DNA of 64,000 nt from Monodelphis domestica. Its lineage: Eukaryota; Chordata; Mammalia; Didelphimorphia; Didelphidae. The position numbers and the translations under genes are program-made. Of the stretch, positions 25,901-36,464 are shown piece after piece; the stretch's first letter is position 1; each line of letters begins with the position of its first letter. Location of the stretch: NCBI RefSeq assembly GCF_027887165.1, contig NC_077227.1, forward strand, positions 442,759,895 through 442,823,894. The letters are read 5' to 3'. Under the pieces are notes generated by a model that was given only the letters and a program-made list of their open reading frames with translations, did no database searches and was not told the DNA's origin.

Positions 25901-27011
25901 TTATTTATTAAATCAATAGTTCTTTGACTTTCAATTTTATTAATTTCTCCTTTCATTTTTAGGATCTCTAATTTAGTCTTCATCTGAGGATTTTTAGTTT
26001 GTTCACTTTCTCGTTTTTTTTAATTTGCATGCCCATTACATTGACCTCTGCCCTTCTTAATTTGTTAATATATGAACTCAAGGATATAAATTTGACCCCG
26101 AGTACTGCTTTGGCTGCATCCCATAGGTTTTGAAAGGATGTCTCATCATTGTCATTTTCTTCAATGAAGTTATGTTTCTACGATTTGTTCTTTAACTAAC
26201 TGGTTTTGGAGAATCATATTGTTTAATTTTCAATTAATTTTTGATTTACATCTCCATGTACCCTTACTAATTATTATTTTCATTGCATTTTGATCTGAGA
26301 AGGTTGCATTTATTATTTCTGCTCTTTTGCACTCGTTTGCAATGTTTTTATGCTCTAATACATGGTCAATTTTTGTGAATGTACCATTGCAGCTGTAAAC
26401 AAAGCATATTCCTTTTTGTCCCTATTTATTTTTCTCCAAATATCTACTAACTCTAATTTTTCTAAGATTTCATTCATTTCTCTAACCTCTTTCTTCTTTA
26501 TGTTTTGGTTTGATTTTTCTAGTTTGGATGGAGGAAGGTTCAGGTCTCCAACTAGTATAGTTTGTCTATCTATTTCATCCTTGAGCTCCTATAGTTTTTC
26601 CTTTAGAAATTTGGATGTTATTCCATTTGGTGCATACATGTTGAGTACAGATATTTCCTCATTGTCTATACTGCCTTTTATGAGGATGTAATTACCTTCC
26701 CTATCTCTTTTGACTAGATCTATTCTTACTTTGGCTTCGTCAGATATCATGGTTGAGACTCCTGCCTTCTTTTTATCAGTTGAGGCCCAATAGATTTGGC
26801 TCCATCCTTTTACTTTCACCCTTTGCGTATCTATCTTCTTCATGCGTGTTTCTTGTAAATAGTATATGGTAGGGTTTTGGATTCTAATCCACTCTATTTG
26901 CTTGCGTTTTATGGGTGAGTTCATTTCATTCACATTCAGAGTTATGATTACTAGCTGTGTATTTCCTAGCATTTTGATCTCTACTCCTGGTCCTGCCTTT
27001 TCTTCTTTCAC
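22930..27011 (-). pseudogene. L1 copy 2 ORF2, broken and with mutated RT active site
   Basis: The endonuclease N-terminus at 26589-27011 keeps the QLVIITLNVNEMNSPIKRKQ start, the LQET catalytic-Glu block and NMYAPNG. The reverse-transcriptase segment at 24604-25227 has …SPLLF… and then FGDNMMVYL, in which the second active-site Asp is replaced by Asn. The C-terminal piece at 23001-23216 includes FIAALFVVAKNW. Multiple frameshifts, the D-to-N change and the internal duplication make it inactive. Confidence 0.9.
23851..24396 (-). repeat. Exact 273-bp tandem duplication inside L1 copy 2 ORF2
   Basis: 23851-24123 and 24124-24396 are identical base for base by eye, with no spacer. The period is 273 bp (91 codons), so the reading frame is kept, and the ORF2 block …[19 protein letters not shown]… occurs twice. 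The neighbouring L1 copies have this block once. Confidence 0.95.
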
Positions 27012-27437
27012 TATTTCCTTCTATACCAATGTTTGTTTATAATCAGTCCCCCTAGTTCCCATCCTTATTTTACTTCCCTTTCTACCCCCCTCCCTTTTTA
27101 TTCACCCCTTTATTTTCCCTGTAGTCTTTCTAAAGTTGCCCCCCCACCTTCTCCCTCCCTTGCACTGTTTCCCTCCCCACCAGTCCCTTTGTTAACCTTC
27201 TACTCCCCATATAGGGTGCAAATCTATTCTCTGCCCCAATGGATTGGATTGTTCTTCCCTCTTTGGGTAAATTTCAAAGCACATAAGAGTTGAGTATTTC
27301 CTATCTCCAACCTCTTTACCTTTCCAGTATATTGTTCTCTACCCTCCCGCCATGAGGTTCTTTGTGACATATAAATTTACCCCCATTTGTTTGTTTTCCC
27401 ATTTCTTTTAGTATTAACCTCTTTTTTAAGCTCTTGT

Positions 27438-27439
<2 letters not shown>

Positions 27440-27486
<47 letters not shown>

Positions 27487-27490
27487 ATAT
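27440..27490. repeat. (TA)n microsatellite
   Basis: About 40 bp of pure AT alternation, then TGTATGTATA, in the L1 inter-ORF region. Confidence 0.95.
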
Positions 27491-27740
27491 CAATCACACA
27501 GACATGTATATGTATTTATGCATGCATATATCCATATACCTATTTATGTCTTGTCCTTTGATCCTATACTGAGTGTCTGTTTGCTCTAAGTGTAATTCTT
27601 CTAGCTGCCCAGGTGATAGCAACAGTTTTTAAGAGTTACCAGTGACCTCTTTTCTTATAGGAATACAAATAATTTTAACTTATTGAGTCTCTTAAACCTT
27701 TTTTTTTGTTTTTGTCTTGTTTTTCTTTTCTCCCTCTTTT

Positions 27741-28151
27741 TTAATTACCTTTTGATGATTCTCTTGAGTTCTGTGCTTGGACATCAAATTTTCTGTTCAT
27801 GTCTAGTCTTTTCTTTACAAATTCCTGGAATTCTTGTATTTTGTTGAATGACCATACTTTCCCCTGTAAGAATATATTCAGTTTTGCTGGGTAGTTGATT
27901 CTTGGTTGTAGACCTAGTTCCCTTGCTTTCCGGAATATCATATTCCATGCCTTAATCCTTCAGTGTGATGCAGCCAGATCCTGAGTTATGCTCACTGTGG
28001 TTCCCATGGTATCTGAATGACTTCTTCTTGGCAGCTTGTGATATCTTTCCTTTGGTCTGATAGTTCTTGAATTTGGCTATAACATTACTGGGTGTTGTCA
28101 GATGGGGATATGTACATGAGGTGATCTGTGGATTCTTTCAATCTCCATTGC
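27741..28151 (-). pseudogene. L1 copy 2 ORF1 3' remnant
   Basis: It keeps the C-terminal domain (KARELGLQPRINYPAKL, FLQGKVWSFNKIQEFQEF) and part of the RRM, and is truncated at the 5' end of the insertion. A frame break lies near 27945. Confidence 0.85.
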
Positions 28152-28169
28152 CTGATTAATTTTAAAGGT

Positions 28170-30060
28170 GTTCACAAATGACTATCAACTTATCTTCCCA
28201 ACCTTATTATACACTACTTTCCTTCCTACAATCTGTGATTCATCCAGACTGGCCTTTTTATTCTCCCTTTTCTCCAGTTCCGAATCAAAATCTTTTCATA
28301 TCATTCTCTATTCTTCATTTGCTCGACTTGGAAGAAAAGTTAGCAGTATTACTTTCTAAGACCAATCCCTTTACTTGTGCTCAAATTAGAACTCATCTCT
28401 CCTGGGAAAATGCCTCTCTAATCACTCATTCCCTAGCTCCTTCCCTACTATATATATATATATATATATAAAAACCATGTCTTCTTCCTTATCAATCTTC
28501 ATTTAAATCTGTCACCACCTTAAGCTATCTTGCTGTATCTGGCCTCCTTTTCACAGAAAATGCTCTCTACTCTCATAGTCTTCATTCCTCAATACCTATC
28601 ACTCTTCATTTTCCAATCTTGACAGTGATCAAATCATTCAAGTCAAGCAGTATTTGCTCATCATTGAATCTGATGTCCTTTTCTCAATTCTCATCATTCT
28701 TGATCTCTCTGCAACTTCTCCTTCTTTTGACCATGTAGTCCTCCCTACTTCAATGATCCTTTGCTCTTCTGCTTCCTGTCTGGCCACTTGTTTTCAGTCA
28801 TTTATGATAGATACCTTTCATTGTCCTGCCAGTAACTATGGCTGTCCTTGGAGGCTCTATCTAGAGTTTTCTCTTTTCTCTTTAAACTACTTTTGATGTT
28901 GTCATCATCAAGTGGTTCTGTTATAAACACTAAACAAAGGACTCTCAAATCTGTATTTCCTAGCCCTAATCACCCTCCTGAGCTCTAGTTTTAACATCAT
29001 GAACTACAAGTTGGAGATATCCAACTGCAAATCTCATGAGTAAATTCAATGTGCCCACAACAATTCATTTTCTCTTATACATCAAAGCCACCTCTTCCTC
29101 AAGCTTCCCATTATCTGTTAAAGGCAATATCATCTTTCTAGTCAAGCAGGTTAGTGATCTAAGAGTGATTCTAAACTCTAGTCATTGTCTCACTCCCCTC
29201 CAATCTAAATCAGTTCATTTTTCTTTCTTGTTGTTTTTACCACAGTAATATCTCTTGGTATTAGTGATTTCTAACCTCATTAACCGTTTCCTTCTCCTTC
29301 TCCTTTCCTACCCCCCCCTCCCCCGTATAGGTCGTATTATTATATATTTTCTTGCTTGGACTATTGAATCAGCCTCCTAAGTGGCCTGGATGCTTCTAGT
29401 CTCTCTTCTCTTCAGTATATAATCCAAAAATGTGTTAAAACCATCTTTATAAAGCTGTGAATCTTAAAACTACTCAGACTCTACTTCAGAAGATTTGATT
29501 AAGCAATCCCTCTCTCCCTCTCTCCCTCTCCCTCCCTCCCCCCACCCCCCCCTCTCTCTCTCTCTCTCTCCTTCCCTTAATTCCTTCATTTATATTAATT
29601 AAAATTAAAATCTCCATAAAACCCCACTGACTTGGATATTTTTCACATTTGGGAATTTTTCCATGGCAATTTTTAAAATTTTTTGTTTAAATCAAGACAC
29701 TAAAAATTATCTTTACAATTTGGCTGAAACCTTTACAGTTTTGGCAATTCACAGTCTTGGTAAAACCACATTTTCATGGTTACAAAGCAGAAGTCATGGC
29801 ACTCTCCTACTCAAGAATCTTCAATGGTTCTCTGTACTGATGCTAGGAAAAAATAAAATCCTACTCAGCTAAATATTTAAAATTCTTCACAATCTGGTTT
29901 TATAAGCCTTTCCAAGTTTATTTCACATTAATTCCCTACATACATGATACACTCCAGAAAAACTGACTAGGACATGCTCACTGTCCCCTCATTCTCCAAT
30001 TGCATCTTTCACCTTTGGCAAAGAATGTACTACCTCCTCATCTCACCCTATTATAACACT
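28170..30060 (+). mobile_element. CR1-clade (L2/L3-like) LINE, decayed
   Basis: Around 28650-28740 the plus strand reads F-S-I-L-I-I-L-D-L-S-A, matching the L2/L3 reverse-transcriptase block, followed by 'ctctcaaatctgtatttcc' (ADDTQIY-like) near 28945. The 3' region ('aagaatcttcaatggttctc', 'cacaatctggttttataagc') follows at 29810-29920. Internal microsatellites are at 28449-28472 (TA) and 29508-29577 (CT-rich). Confidence 0.6.
29508..29577. repeat. Polypyrimidine (CTCC)n/(CT)n tract
   Basis: Seventy bases of C and T with CTCC, CCCC and CT runs. Confidence 0.92.
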
Positions 30061-31900
30061 GGTTCTTAACTTGGGATTGGTGAAATTAAAAAAAAAATCT
30101 AGAAAACTGCATTTCCAATATTATCTTGGTTTCTTTTGGAATTATAGTATTTCATTTTATATATTTAAAAACATGATTCTGAGAAAAGGTTCCTAGGTTT
30201 TGCCAGATGACCAGAAGGGCCCATGACTCTCCAAAATGTTAAGTAACCCATTTGAGAATCCAAAATTTCTATTATAAGAAGCCTTTTCTCATGGGAGGAG
30301 AGGGGGAAGGGTTGGAGTATTTTAAATCAATCTTTTTCATTGAACATGTTTTTAAAAATTGATTACATTTGGGTTTGCAGGGTATGCTATTTTTTTGGTG
30401 TTGACTTCTTTTTTTAGAATGTTATATCATTCCTTTCTGTATTTTCTTGTAGATTGCATCATTTGGATTCCTTTGCATTTTAAAGTCTTTTTTTCCTGGT
30501 TACTTGCAGATTTGTTTGTTATTGGTGAAACTGTGAAGTTAATCCTCACATATCTTGCAGTTTGAAGTATATATTTTTTCTCGAAGTGAGCTTTGGATTT
30601 TTAAAATTGGTGTTATTTTTTTGCATTCAGAAGTTCTTGGCAGATTTTCTTTTTATTTCTTTTATTTTTATCATTTCTTCCATCATGAAGTTTAGAGGTT
30701 TTTTTAAAAACAACTGTTATGTTCTTATTGGAAGTTTATGATACTGAATTTTCTTTACATAACATGTATTTCATATCAATGTTTTTCATTTGTAAAGGTA
30801 TATGTTCTTTTAGATCATATGTGTCAATCTCAAAAGGTCAAACCTGCAAAACTACTGGAAACAGATAAAAATTGGGAATTTAAAAAATTTGGAAATGCTT
30901 AACAAAATAAATATATTATACAACAAGTAATGTTATTCTGGGGTTTTCTAAATCAATATGCAGCTACCTGTTTCTCTTTGAGCTTGACTGCTACATTTTA
31001 TATATTTTTTGTTTCTCTTTTGATTCTGTGGTGAGACTTGCCACCATGGATTTATTAACCTATTTATTTAGATATACTTGTGATATTTTGGTTGTATTGC
31101 TATTTATCTTCCCTTCTGATTTAGGTATGTATAATTGCTGATGATTTATCTGCATGTGCTCAAAGTTTTAACTGAATGTTTTTCTTCCTGATATCTATAG
31201 TCATTTTGCTTCTTTTGTTTTTCATATAATTCTCTTTTGTTCACTTTCTGAGTTCTTTGATAATGCATTTGCTTCTTGGGGCTGGACATCAAAGCTACTT
31301 CAGTTTCCTTTTACAGTAGCCCTCTTTACTGGCCCTTCTCTGAAGAACTGGTCTGGGTTGTCCTGGATGAGTCTCCCCTTTCCCTCAAGCTTAGTTTAAC
31401 CCTATATGACAGTTATCACCTACTTCAATTGTCTCTATTCTTTAGTCCTATGATAAGACTGAGTGTGTGCTACTTTTTGCAGGATTAAGAGAGGTTGGAT
31501 AGTATATTTTGGGCAGAATTTTGCTCCTTTGGGGTACCCAAAAGTAAAGGGTGTCCAAGGTAGTGCAGTCCCCCTGCTCCTACATTTCTCACTTCTGTGT
31601 AAATGGCTGGTTAAGAGTTTGTTAAGGCAAAATGCTAGGGTAAAGGAGGGAAAGGTATGCTGACAAAGATTTCATGAGGAGATAAATTCCTGAGTGGGTC
31701 CAGAGCAAAGCAGTTGGGTCAGTCTGTGTACCCTACTGGAATGTGGAGGCTGATGAGGTTACTTGTTGGGGAATTTTTATTTTCTCATCTTAGAAAGACA
31801 ATTGTAATTGTTACACTTCTGTCTCATATTCTTCTTTTGGATTTGTTTGTTTTTGAGGGTTTATAGGTACTGGAGAATATGTCTAGTCTCTGTTTTGCTG
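30060..31900. other. Unassigned AT-rich intron
   Basis: I see no gene, RNA gene or clearly named repeat. Short T-rich reading frames are compositional. Confidence 0.5.
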
Positions 31901-31919
31901 ATCATATTATCTGCCAATT

Positions 31920-32110
31920 TATACAGGAAGCCTCTCCTAATCCCCCTAGTTTATCAGTGTTTGGTTTCTCCTCAAATTACCTTGCATTTATTTACTTGTG
32001 TAAATGTTTATCTTCCCAAAAGGATGTAACCTCTGCTGTTTTTCATTGTCTGCATTCCCAGTGTCTTGCCCATTATAGGTGGTTTAAAAATGGAATGAAT
32101 CCCTAAAATA
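31920..32110 (+). mobile_element. L2-type LINE 3' end
   Basis: 'aggaagcctctcctaatccc' followed by 'tctgcattcccagtgtcttgcccattatagg' matches the 3'-terminal region of L2-like LINEs in sense orientation, about 170 bp upstream of ITFG1 exon 2. Confidence 0.5.
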
Positions 32111-32281
32111 GTATGATATTGAAAATTCAATTTGAATTTTTTCCCAACATCAACTTTAAAACTCATAATTGAAGCTAGACAAAAATCACATAACATGTAG
32201 AATAGAGTTTAACCAATTACTTTATATTCATCAGTTTACCAATAAAGAACAATTTATAGGAAGAAAAAAATACATACTTAC

Positions 32282-32354
32282 TTCATGGATAGTGTTACTT
32301 TGGGTTTAAAATAGGGCTCCTTCTGGTCTGCTAGAAAGATGATTAAATCATTTC
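32282..32354 (-). CDS. ITFG1: ITFG1 exon 2
   Basis: A 73-bp internal exon. On the minus strand an acceptor CTTCTTTTAG (32364-32355) precedes it and a strong GTAAGT donor (32281-32276) follows. Joined to exon 1 in phase it reads R-NDLIIFLADQKEPYFKPKV-TLSM-K, matching the ITFG1 segment after 'LFVLRE' with conservative changes. Total coding length after this exon is 278 nt, so it ends with two bases of a Lys codon, and exon 3 supplies the G. The exon is too short to stand out as an open reading frame; I found it by continuing the ITFG1 protein. Confidence 0.94.
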
Positions 32355-33919
32355 CTAAAAGAAGTGAAAATTGTGTTAGAGAAACCTTGAAGAATTGCAT
32401 TTGGTTAATAAATAATAGTACTGCTTGACTCTGGCACTTTTATAAAAAAAATTTCAGACACTATTTTCTAAAAATTGAACTTCTGAATTCCCTTTTTTTT
32501 CTGACATATTCCATCTTATGTACACACCTAAGGAAATTTAAAACAACCATGCCACTCTAATGGGATAGGGATTCTTATAGAATATCCCATTTCTTGTTCA
32601 GTTTTCAAAGCAAGAGAAAAATGGGAAGGAAGATTTATCAAAGATATAAACACAATATTAACAGATGATATTTTCTATCAGGAGCCAGAGTAGCTCATTT
32701 CTAAATAGACATTCATTAAAACTCCTTATTGTGCTACTGTATTATGGGGTCAAATCATTCTCTTAAAACATAGCAATAAAAGTAGGCGGATAAAACATTA
32801 AAAATCAAGTGTTAATCCTGCTTTCTATGCCAGAGTCATAAGGAGGTTCTAGTATATTTGATTATTAGTAAGGTAACTATTAAAACTTGCAAATAAAAAG
32901 ACTTATCTAAACTACTTGAAGTTAGCTATCATACCTTCATCTTTTCTTTTTTCCCTTATAGTAGGAAATGTAGTCTGATGTCAGGTCAGGAAGGCCTGAA
33001 CTTACATTTTATTTCTGATATGTACTAGTTATGTGGTCATGGACAATTCATAGCCTCTCTCAGTATGAGATATAATTTTTCAGAATATCCAATGTACAAG
33101 TTGTCATATGCATTGGTGGGCAGAGTTTTTGCACTGGAATTACCTCACAGTAATGAAAATCACATCTGGAACAAAAAAGTACTTACTATGGTGAAGGGCA
33201 CAAAAAAAGACACTCAAGGAGTAATAGTTGACAAATTGACTTTTTAAAACTTTAATAACTATACATTCTTATGTTTATTAACTGACTATAGCTTATAAAG
33301 CAAAACTTAAAAAATATGGATTATGGTTAACAATTTCTCTATTAATACTACCAAAAAAAATAGAGTGAAAAGGAAAGTGCTTGGAGTCTGAGAAAGTTTG
33401 TAGTCCCACTGAGGGTCATCGAAAACCTTACTCTGCCTGCTATCAGGTTTCAGATGAAACCAATTTCTTTCCTCTCTTATTTTGAACCAAAATACCCTTC
33501 TGCAGATAAATCATCTGTTTTTAAGATTTAGAAAGATTCTGATCAGACAGTTGAGTATCTACATTTCTTAGGATCCACAAATTTGACATAGGCTTAAAAT
33601 TAAAAGTACGTAAAATCAGGGCAGAGGGGAAAGTGAGAGCCAGGCACATATGGGGAGATCAGAGTACTAAGAAAATACTCGGCATCAAGTTGTGGGGATA
33701 GATGGTAAAAGAGAACAATTGGTGGTAGTTAATTTTAAGGAAGAAATGGTTATTGCTGTGACAGCAGGAGGAAAAAAGTAGAAAGTTATCAGTGTCCCAT
33801 AGGAATGAGGTTATTTTGCATTCTTAAGACTGCTGGAATGGGAGAAAGGCATCTTAAACATGAATTTGGGCATAAGTTATTGGAATTTTAGAATAAGAAC
33901 CTAAAAGGAAACAAAGTAT

Positions 33920-34030
33920 GGTCCAATATCCTCACTTTACAGGGGAAGAAACTGTGGCCTCCAGAAATGACTTGCCCAAAGTAACATAGCAAGTTTATAA
34001 CAGAGTCAGGATTTGAAAAGAACATAACTA
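33920..34030 (-). mobile_element. MIR-like SINE fragment, antisense
   Basis: It has 'tttacaggggaagaaactgt', 'atgacttgcccaaagtaaca' and 'gagtcaggatttga', the reverse complement of a MIR/MAR core. Confidence 0.65.
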
Positions 34031-34640
34031 GGACCAATAATAGTTCCAGAACTAGAACATAAAGAGCCTTATGATAGCATTTCTTCACCAGAACAATTTG
34101 TTTTATCCAATGGAACCCAAAGAAAAGGGTAGATGATTTTAGGAATGCCCTAGGGATGAAGAACAGAAAAAAGGAGCTATTATATTTCGGAAGATAGGGA
34201 TTTTGAGAGGAAAAAGGGAGCTGTTAACATCCTTGAACATGTGTATATGTTCTCATGAAAGTATATGTTGAAGGAGGTTTTTAAGGGGAAAATTGAAGAA
34301 AAGGAAACTATGAGTTTGGCAGAAGAGGGAAGAAAGGAAGTAGGAACTATAATAGCCTTTAAAAATGCATATATTGAATAGAAGTGGACAATGTAAAGAG
34401 ATGCCAGAGCTTCACAGGTTTTGGGCAATGGGGAAGAACAATAAACCATAGGGACACAGAAAATTGGAGGTGAGGGAGTCATAAGGAAAGGTAGACTTTT
34501 AAGACTTTAGAGCAAAGAGTTATGAGAAAGGTTGATATTGGATGGGGTGGGAGAGGGAGACAAAGAAGGCAGTATCGTAGGCTAGAAGAGTCATTGAGAG
34601 CTATGGATGGATGGAAAGATGAAGTTATTAAGAATTTTTA

Positions 34641-34843
34641 AAATTTTTTTTATTAAATAAAACAAAACAACAAAACCTTACTGTATATTGGTTCCAAGGC
34701 AGAAGAGTAGTAAGGGCTAGGCAATGGAGGTTAAGTGACTTGCCCAGGGTCACTCAGCTGGGAAGTGTCTGAGGCCAGACTTGAATCTAGGACTTCCCGT
34801 CTCTAAGTCTGGCCTCAATCCACTGAACTACCTGGCTGTCCCC
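34641..34843 (-). mobile_element. tRNA-derived SINE, MON1/WSINE-like, with TSD
   Basis: The plus strand starts with an A/T tail complement, then 'ggttccaaggcagaagag', 'taagtgacttgcccagggtc' and 'ctgaactacctggctgtccc'. The flanks carry AAGAATTTTTA (34630-34640) and AAGAATTCTTA (34844-34854), 10 of 11 identical. Confidence 0.85.
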
Positions 34844-34859
34844 AAGAATTCTTAGAAAG

Positions 34860-35670
34860 CTGTGGGAGATAAAGCTGAAAATTAGAAATGGAGGAACAGA
34901 AGGACAAAGAGAGGGCCTGAGGATGGCTGAGAAAGGGGAGGCTGTTAAGACTGCAATCAAAAGGATGAAGATTGTGGGGCAAGTCAGGGGCTGAGACTAC
35001 ACCTTAGAAGGCTATCTGTGTTTGGGGGATGGGTAGGGCTTTGTCTAGAGAATGAGAATAAGGATGGTGAAAACAGGAAAGAAGACTGTAAGAACCTAAG
35101 TATAGAGATGGGTGGGGGAGGCTGTTAGGGTTCAGAAGAGGGGCAGAGGCAGGGAGGGGGATCTCAGGAGGATGAAAATGGAGGCAGGAAGTAGTGCAGT
35201 TAGGGAAATAAGACAAGAGTGGTAAAGGAGGGGAGGGAGGGGCCTGAGGATGGAGATGGGGATTTTCAGATATCTGGAAAAGGGTAGGGACAGGGGCAGG
35301 ATGCCAAAAGAATGGAGATAGTTGAGGCAAGAAATCGAACTATCAAGAGGAAGTGTTATGATCAGGCTTGGGAGGGGAGATGTTAGGATCTGAGGTTAAA
35401 GATGGAGGGCTGTCAGGTCCTACAGATGGGTGGAAATCAGGAAGAGGGGAGTGGTGCTACTGGGGCCTGAGAATGGAGGTAAGGGTGAGTGCCAGGGCTC
35501 TGGAGATGGGTGGGAGCAGCAAAGGAAGCTGTTAGGACATGAGGATGGAGGGAGTGGGGTGGGTGTGGGTGTCAGGGATTAGGGAATGGCATGGGAAAGG
35601 AAGTGGAGGGTCAGGGGACAGCACAGGGATGGTGGGACAGGGCTGGGAGCGGGGGAAGCTGTCAAGAGGC
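34860..35670 (-). repeat. Purine-rich degenerate repeat, promoter-proximal ITFG1 intron 1
   Basis: The plus strand is G/A-rich and repeats a core like GGAGGCTGTTAGGACCTGAG followed by GATGGAG. Copies are visible near 34935, 35118, 35380, 35404, 35524 and 35651, with partial GCCTGAG-ATGGAG copies near 34915, 35240 and 35465. The last copy touches the ITFG1 exon 1 donor. On the sense (minus) strand it is pyrimidine-rich. Long proline-rich reading frames in this region are by-products of the repeat composition. Unit length is variable. Confidence 0.55.
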
Positions 35671-35679
35671 GACACTGAC

Positions 35680-35884
35680 TTTCCCGCAGCACGAATAGGT
35701 CCGTCTGCTTGTCCGAGTTGAAGTCCCCAAAGGCGGCAACGGTCCCCCAGGCCTCAGAGCCAAACAGTTCGGCCGTGACGTTGTGCAGGGCCCTGGCTGA
35801 GTCGGGGCCCAGGAGTCCCAGTCCCAGGAGCTGGGCCAGCAGCGCCCAGGTGCCCAGAAGCCGGCCCGCGGCCGCCGCTGCCAT
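35680..35884 (-). CDS. ITFG1: ITFG1 exon 1 (start codon, signal peptide, first FG-GAP-like segment)
   Basis: First coding exon of the T-cell immunomodulatory protein, a single-pass surface or secretory-pathway protein with FG-GAP repeats. The 68 complete codons start at ATG 35884 with an alanine run and a Leu-rich hydrophobic stretch (residues about 8-26) typical of a signal peptide. ALHNVTAELFG and an FGDFNSDKQTDLFVLRE segment follow, matching the vertebrate family closely; NVT is an N-glycosylation sequon and DFNSDKQTD is an FG-GAP cation-loop-like pattern. The exon ends at 35680 after the first base of a codon, with a GTCAGT donor at 35679-35674. That base plus GA from exon 2 restores Arg, as in the known family sequence. 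The exon lies in a CpG-rich region and is divergent from PHKB. Confidence 0.96.
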
Positions 35885-36031
35885 CGCTCAGCCGTACTGG
35901 CGGCTGGTCCTCCCCAAACTGTCAGTACTTCCTGCCCAAATCCCAGACCCCGAGTCCAGCCCTGGTGCCGGCCCAGGCCCTGGGAGCTTCTCCCGGCAGC
36001 CGCCAAGCGTCTAACCCCAGCTCCACCGGAA

Positions 36032-36049
36032 GCAGCGTCACAACGCTGC
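36032..36049. promoter_or_regulatory. Perfect inverted repeat in promoter
   Basis: GCAGCGT (36032-36038), loop CACA, then ACGCTGC (36043-36049) form a 7-bp perfect stem next to the ETS core at 36026. A second palindrome, CGACA-G-TGTCG, is at 36066 + 100 = 36166-36176. No known factor is assigned. Confidence 0.4.
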
Positions 36050-36368
36050 GCCCCCGTCTCCGCTGTCCCCAGTTCGGAGAGCTCGGTACTACTCCGACCG
36101 CTCCAAGAGGGTTTCCCAGGGTAGGAGAAGCCGGTCCAAACCACTTCCGGGAGGGGCCCCCTTTGCGACAGTGTCGTACGAAGGCGGGGGCGGGGCTGGC
36201 GGGACCCGGGGGCGGGTCCCGGAGGCGGGGCATGCGCGGAGGGGCTACCTTGGGGCGTGAACCCGGGTCGCTGGGCGGGGGCAAACCGGGACGTTTTGAC
36301 CCAGGTGGCAGTGAAAGCAGTGGCGGCGGCGGCAGTTCCCAGCAGCGGTAGCGGCGGCCGCGGTGGCT

Positions 36369-36444
36369 ATGACTGGGGCGAAGGGGCTCATGGCTGACGT
36401 CAGCTGGAAGGTCCTGGAGCGGAGGGCCCGCTCTAAGCGTTCAG
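36369..36444 (+). CDS. PHKB: PHKB canonical first coding exon
   Basis: Start exon of the phosphorylase kinase beta subunit, a regulatory scaffold of the (alpha-beta-gamma-delta)4 kinase that activates glycogen phosphorylase. ATG 36369 has G at -3. The exon encodes [20 protein letters not shown], then RSKRS, and one base of a Gly codon. The [15 protein letters not shown] core matches the known long N-terminus of PHKB, which in the family is a site of phosphorylation. The donor at 36445 is CAG|GTTTGG: good exon side, weak at +3 to +6. A second in-frame ATG sits at codon 8. No later PHKB exon was found in the window, so the next one lies to the right. Confidence 0.95.
36395..36402. promoter_or_regulatory. 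Palindromic CRE (TGACGTCA) inside PHKB exon 1
   Basis: A perfect 8-bp cAMP response element spans codons 9-12 of PHKB exon 1, just downstream of the start codon. A CREB/ATF site next to a glycogen-breakdown regulator is suggestive, but an 8-mer can arise by chance and the codons are also constrained by protein sequence. Confidence 0.45.
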
Positions 36445-36464
36445 GTTTGGCACGCGGGCAGCCC

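Larger units (their letters stand above)
22533..28151 (-). mobile_element. L1 LINE copy 2, 5'-truncated in ORF1, with TSD
   Basis: Minus-strand order: ORF1 remnant (27741-28151), inter-ORF region with a (TA)n at 27440-27490, ORF2 (about 22930-27011), 3' UTR and A-rich end near 22535. It is cut within ORF1 at 28151. The flanks carry 13-bp near-identical sequences, CTGATTCATTTTA at 22520-22532 and CTGATTAATTTTA at 28152-28164 (12 of 13), a normal L1 target-site duplication. It contains an exact 273-bp internal duplication. Confidence 0.92.
10607..32281 (-). other. ITFG1: ITFG1 intron 2
   Basis: A 21.7-kb intron bounded by the exon 3 acceptor and exon 2 donor. It contains two large L1 elements in the same (minus) orientation as the gene, plus L2 and SINE pieces. 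The 20100-20820 stretch is somewhat GC-richer, and 30060-31820 is AT-rich; I see no gene in either. Confidence 0.88.
32355..35679 (-). other. ITFG1: ITFG1 intron 1
   Basis: A 3.3-kb intron between exons 1 and 2. It is purine-rich on the plus strand from about 33.6 kb to the donor. It holds a MIR-like fragment, one SINE with target-site duplications and the degenerate repeat next to exon 1. 32360-33900 shows no recognisable element. Confidence 0.88.
35650..36460. promoter_or_regulatory. CpG-rich bidirectional promoter shared by ITFG1 and PHKB
   Basis: This is the only clearly GC- and CpG-rich stretch in an AT-rich window. Only 484 bp separate the ITFG1 ATG (complement, 35884) and the PHKB ATG (36369). 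Visible motifs include two ETS/GABP-type cores, CCGGAAGC at 36026-36033 and ACTTCCGG at 36143-36150; GC boxes around 36185-36196 and 36221-36230; an NRF1-like GCATGCGCG at 36230-36238; and a perfect CRE at 36395-36402. No TATA box is obvious. This combination is typical of TATA-less bidirectional housekeeping promoters. Start sites and 5' UTR extents are not determinable here. Confidence 0.88.

Noticed and set aside
35004..35330. Proline-rich 108-residue frame on the minus strand
   Set aside because: It is the pyrimidine strand of the degenerate repeat in ITFG1 intron 1 and shows no protein-family signal.
35539..36351. Several long overlapping reading frames on both strands
   Set aside because: They are GC-rich frames in the CpG-rich promoter and UTRs. 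Only the ITFG1 exon 1 frame and the PHKB start exon match known proteins.
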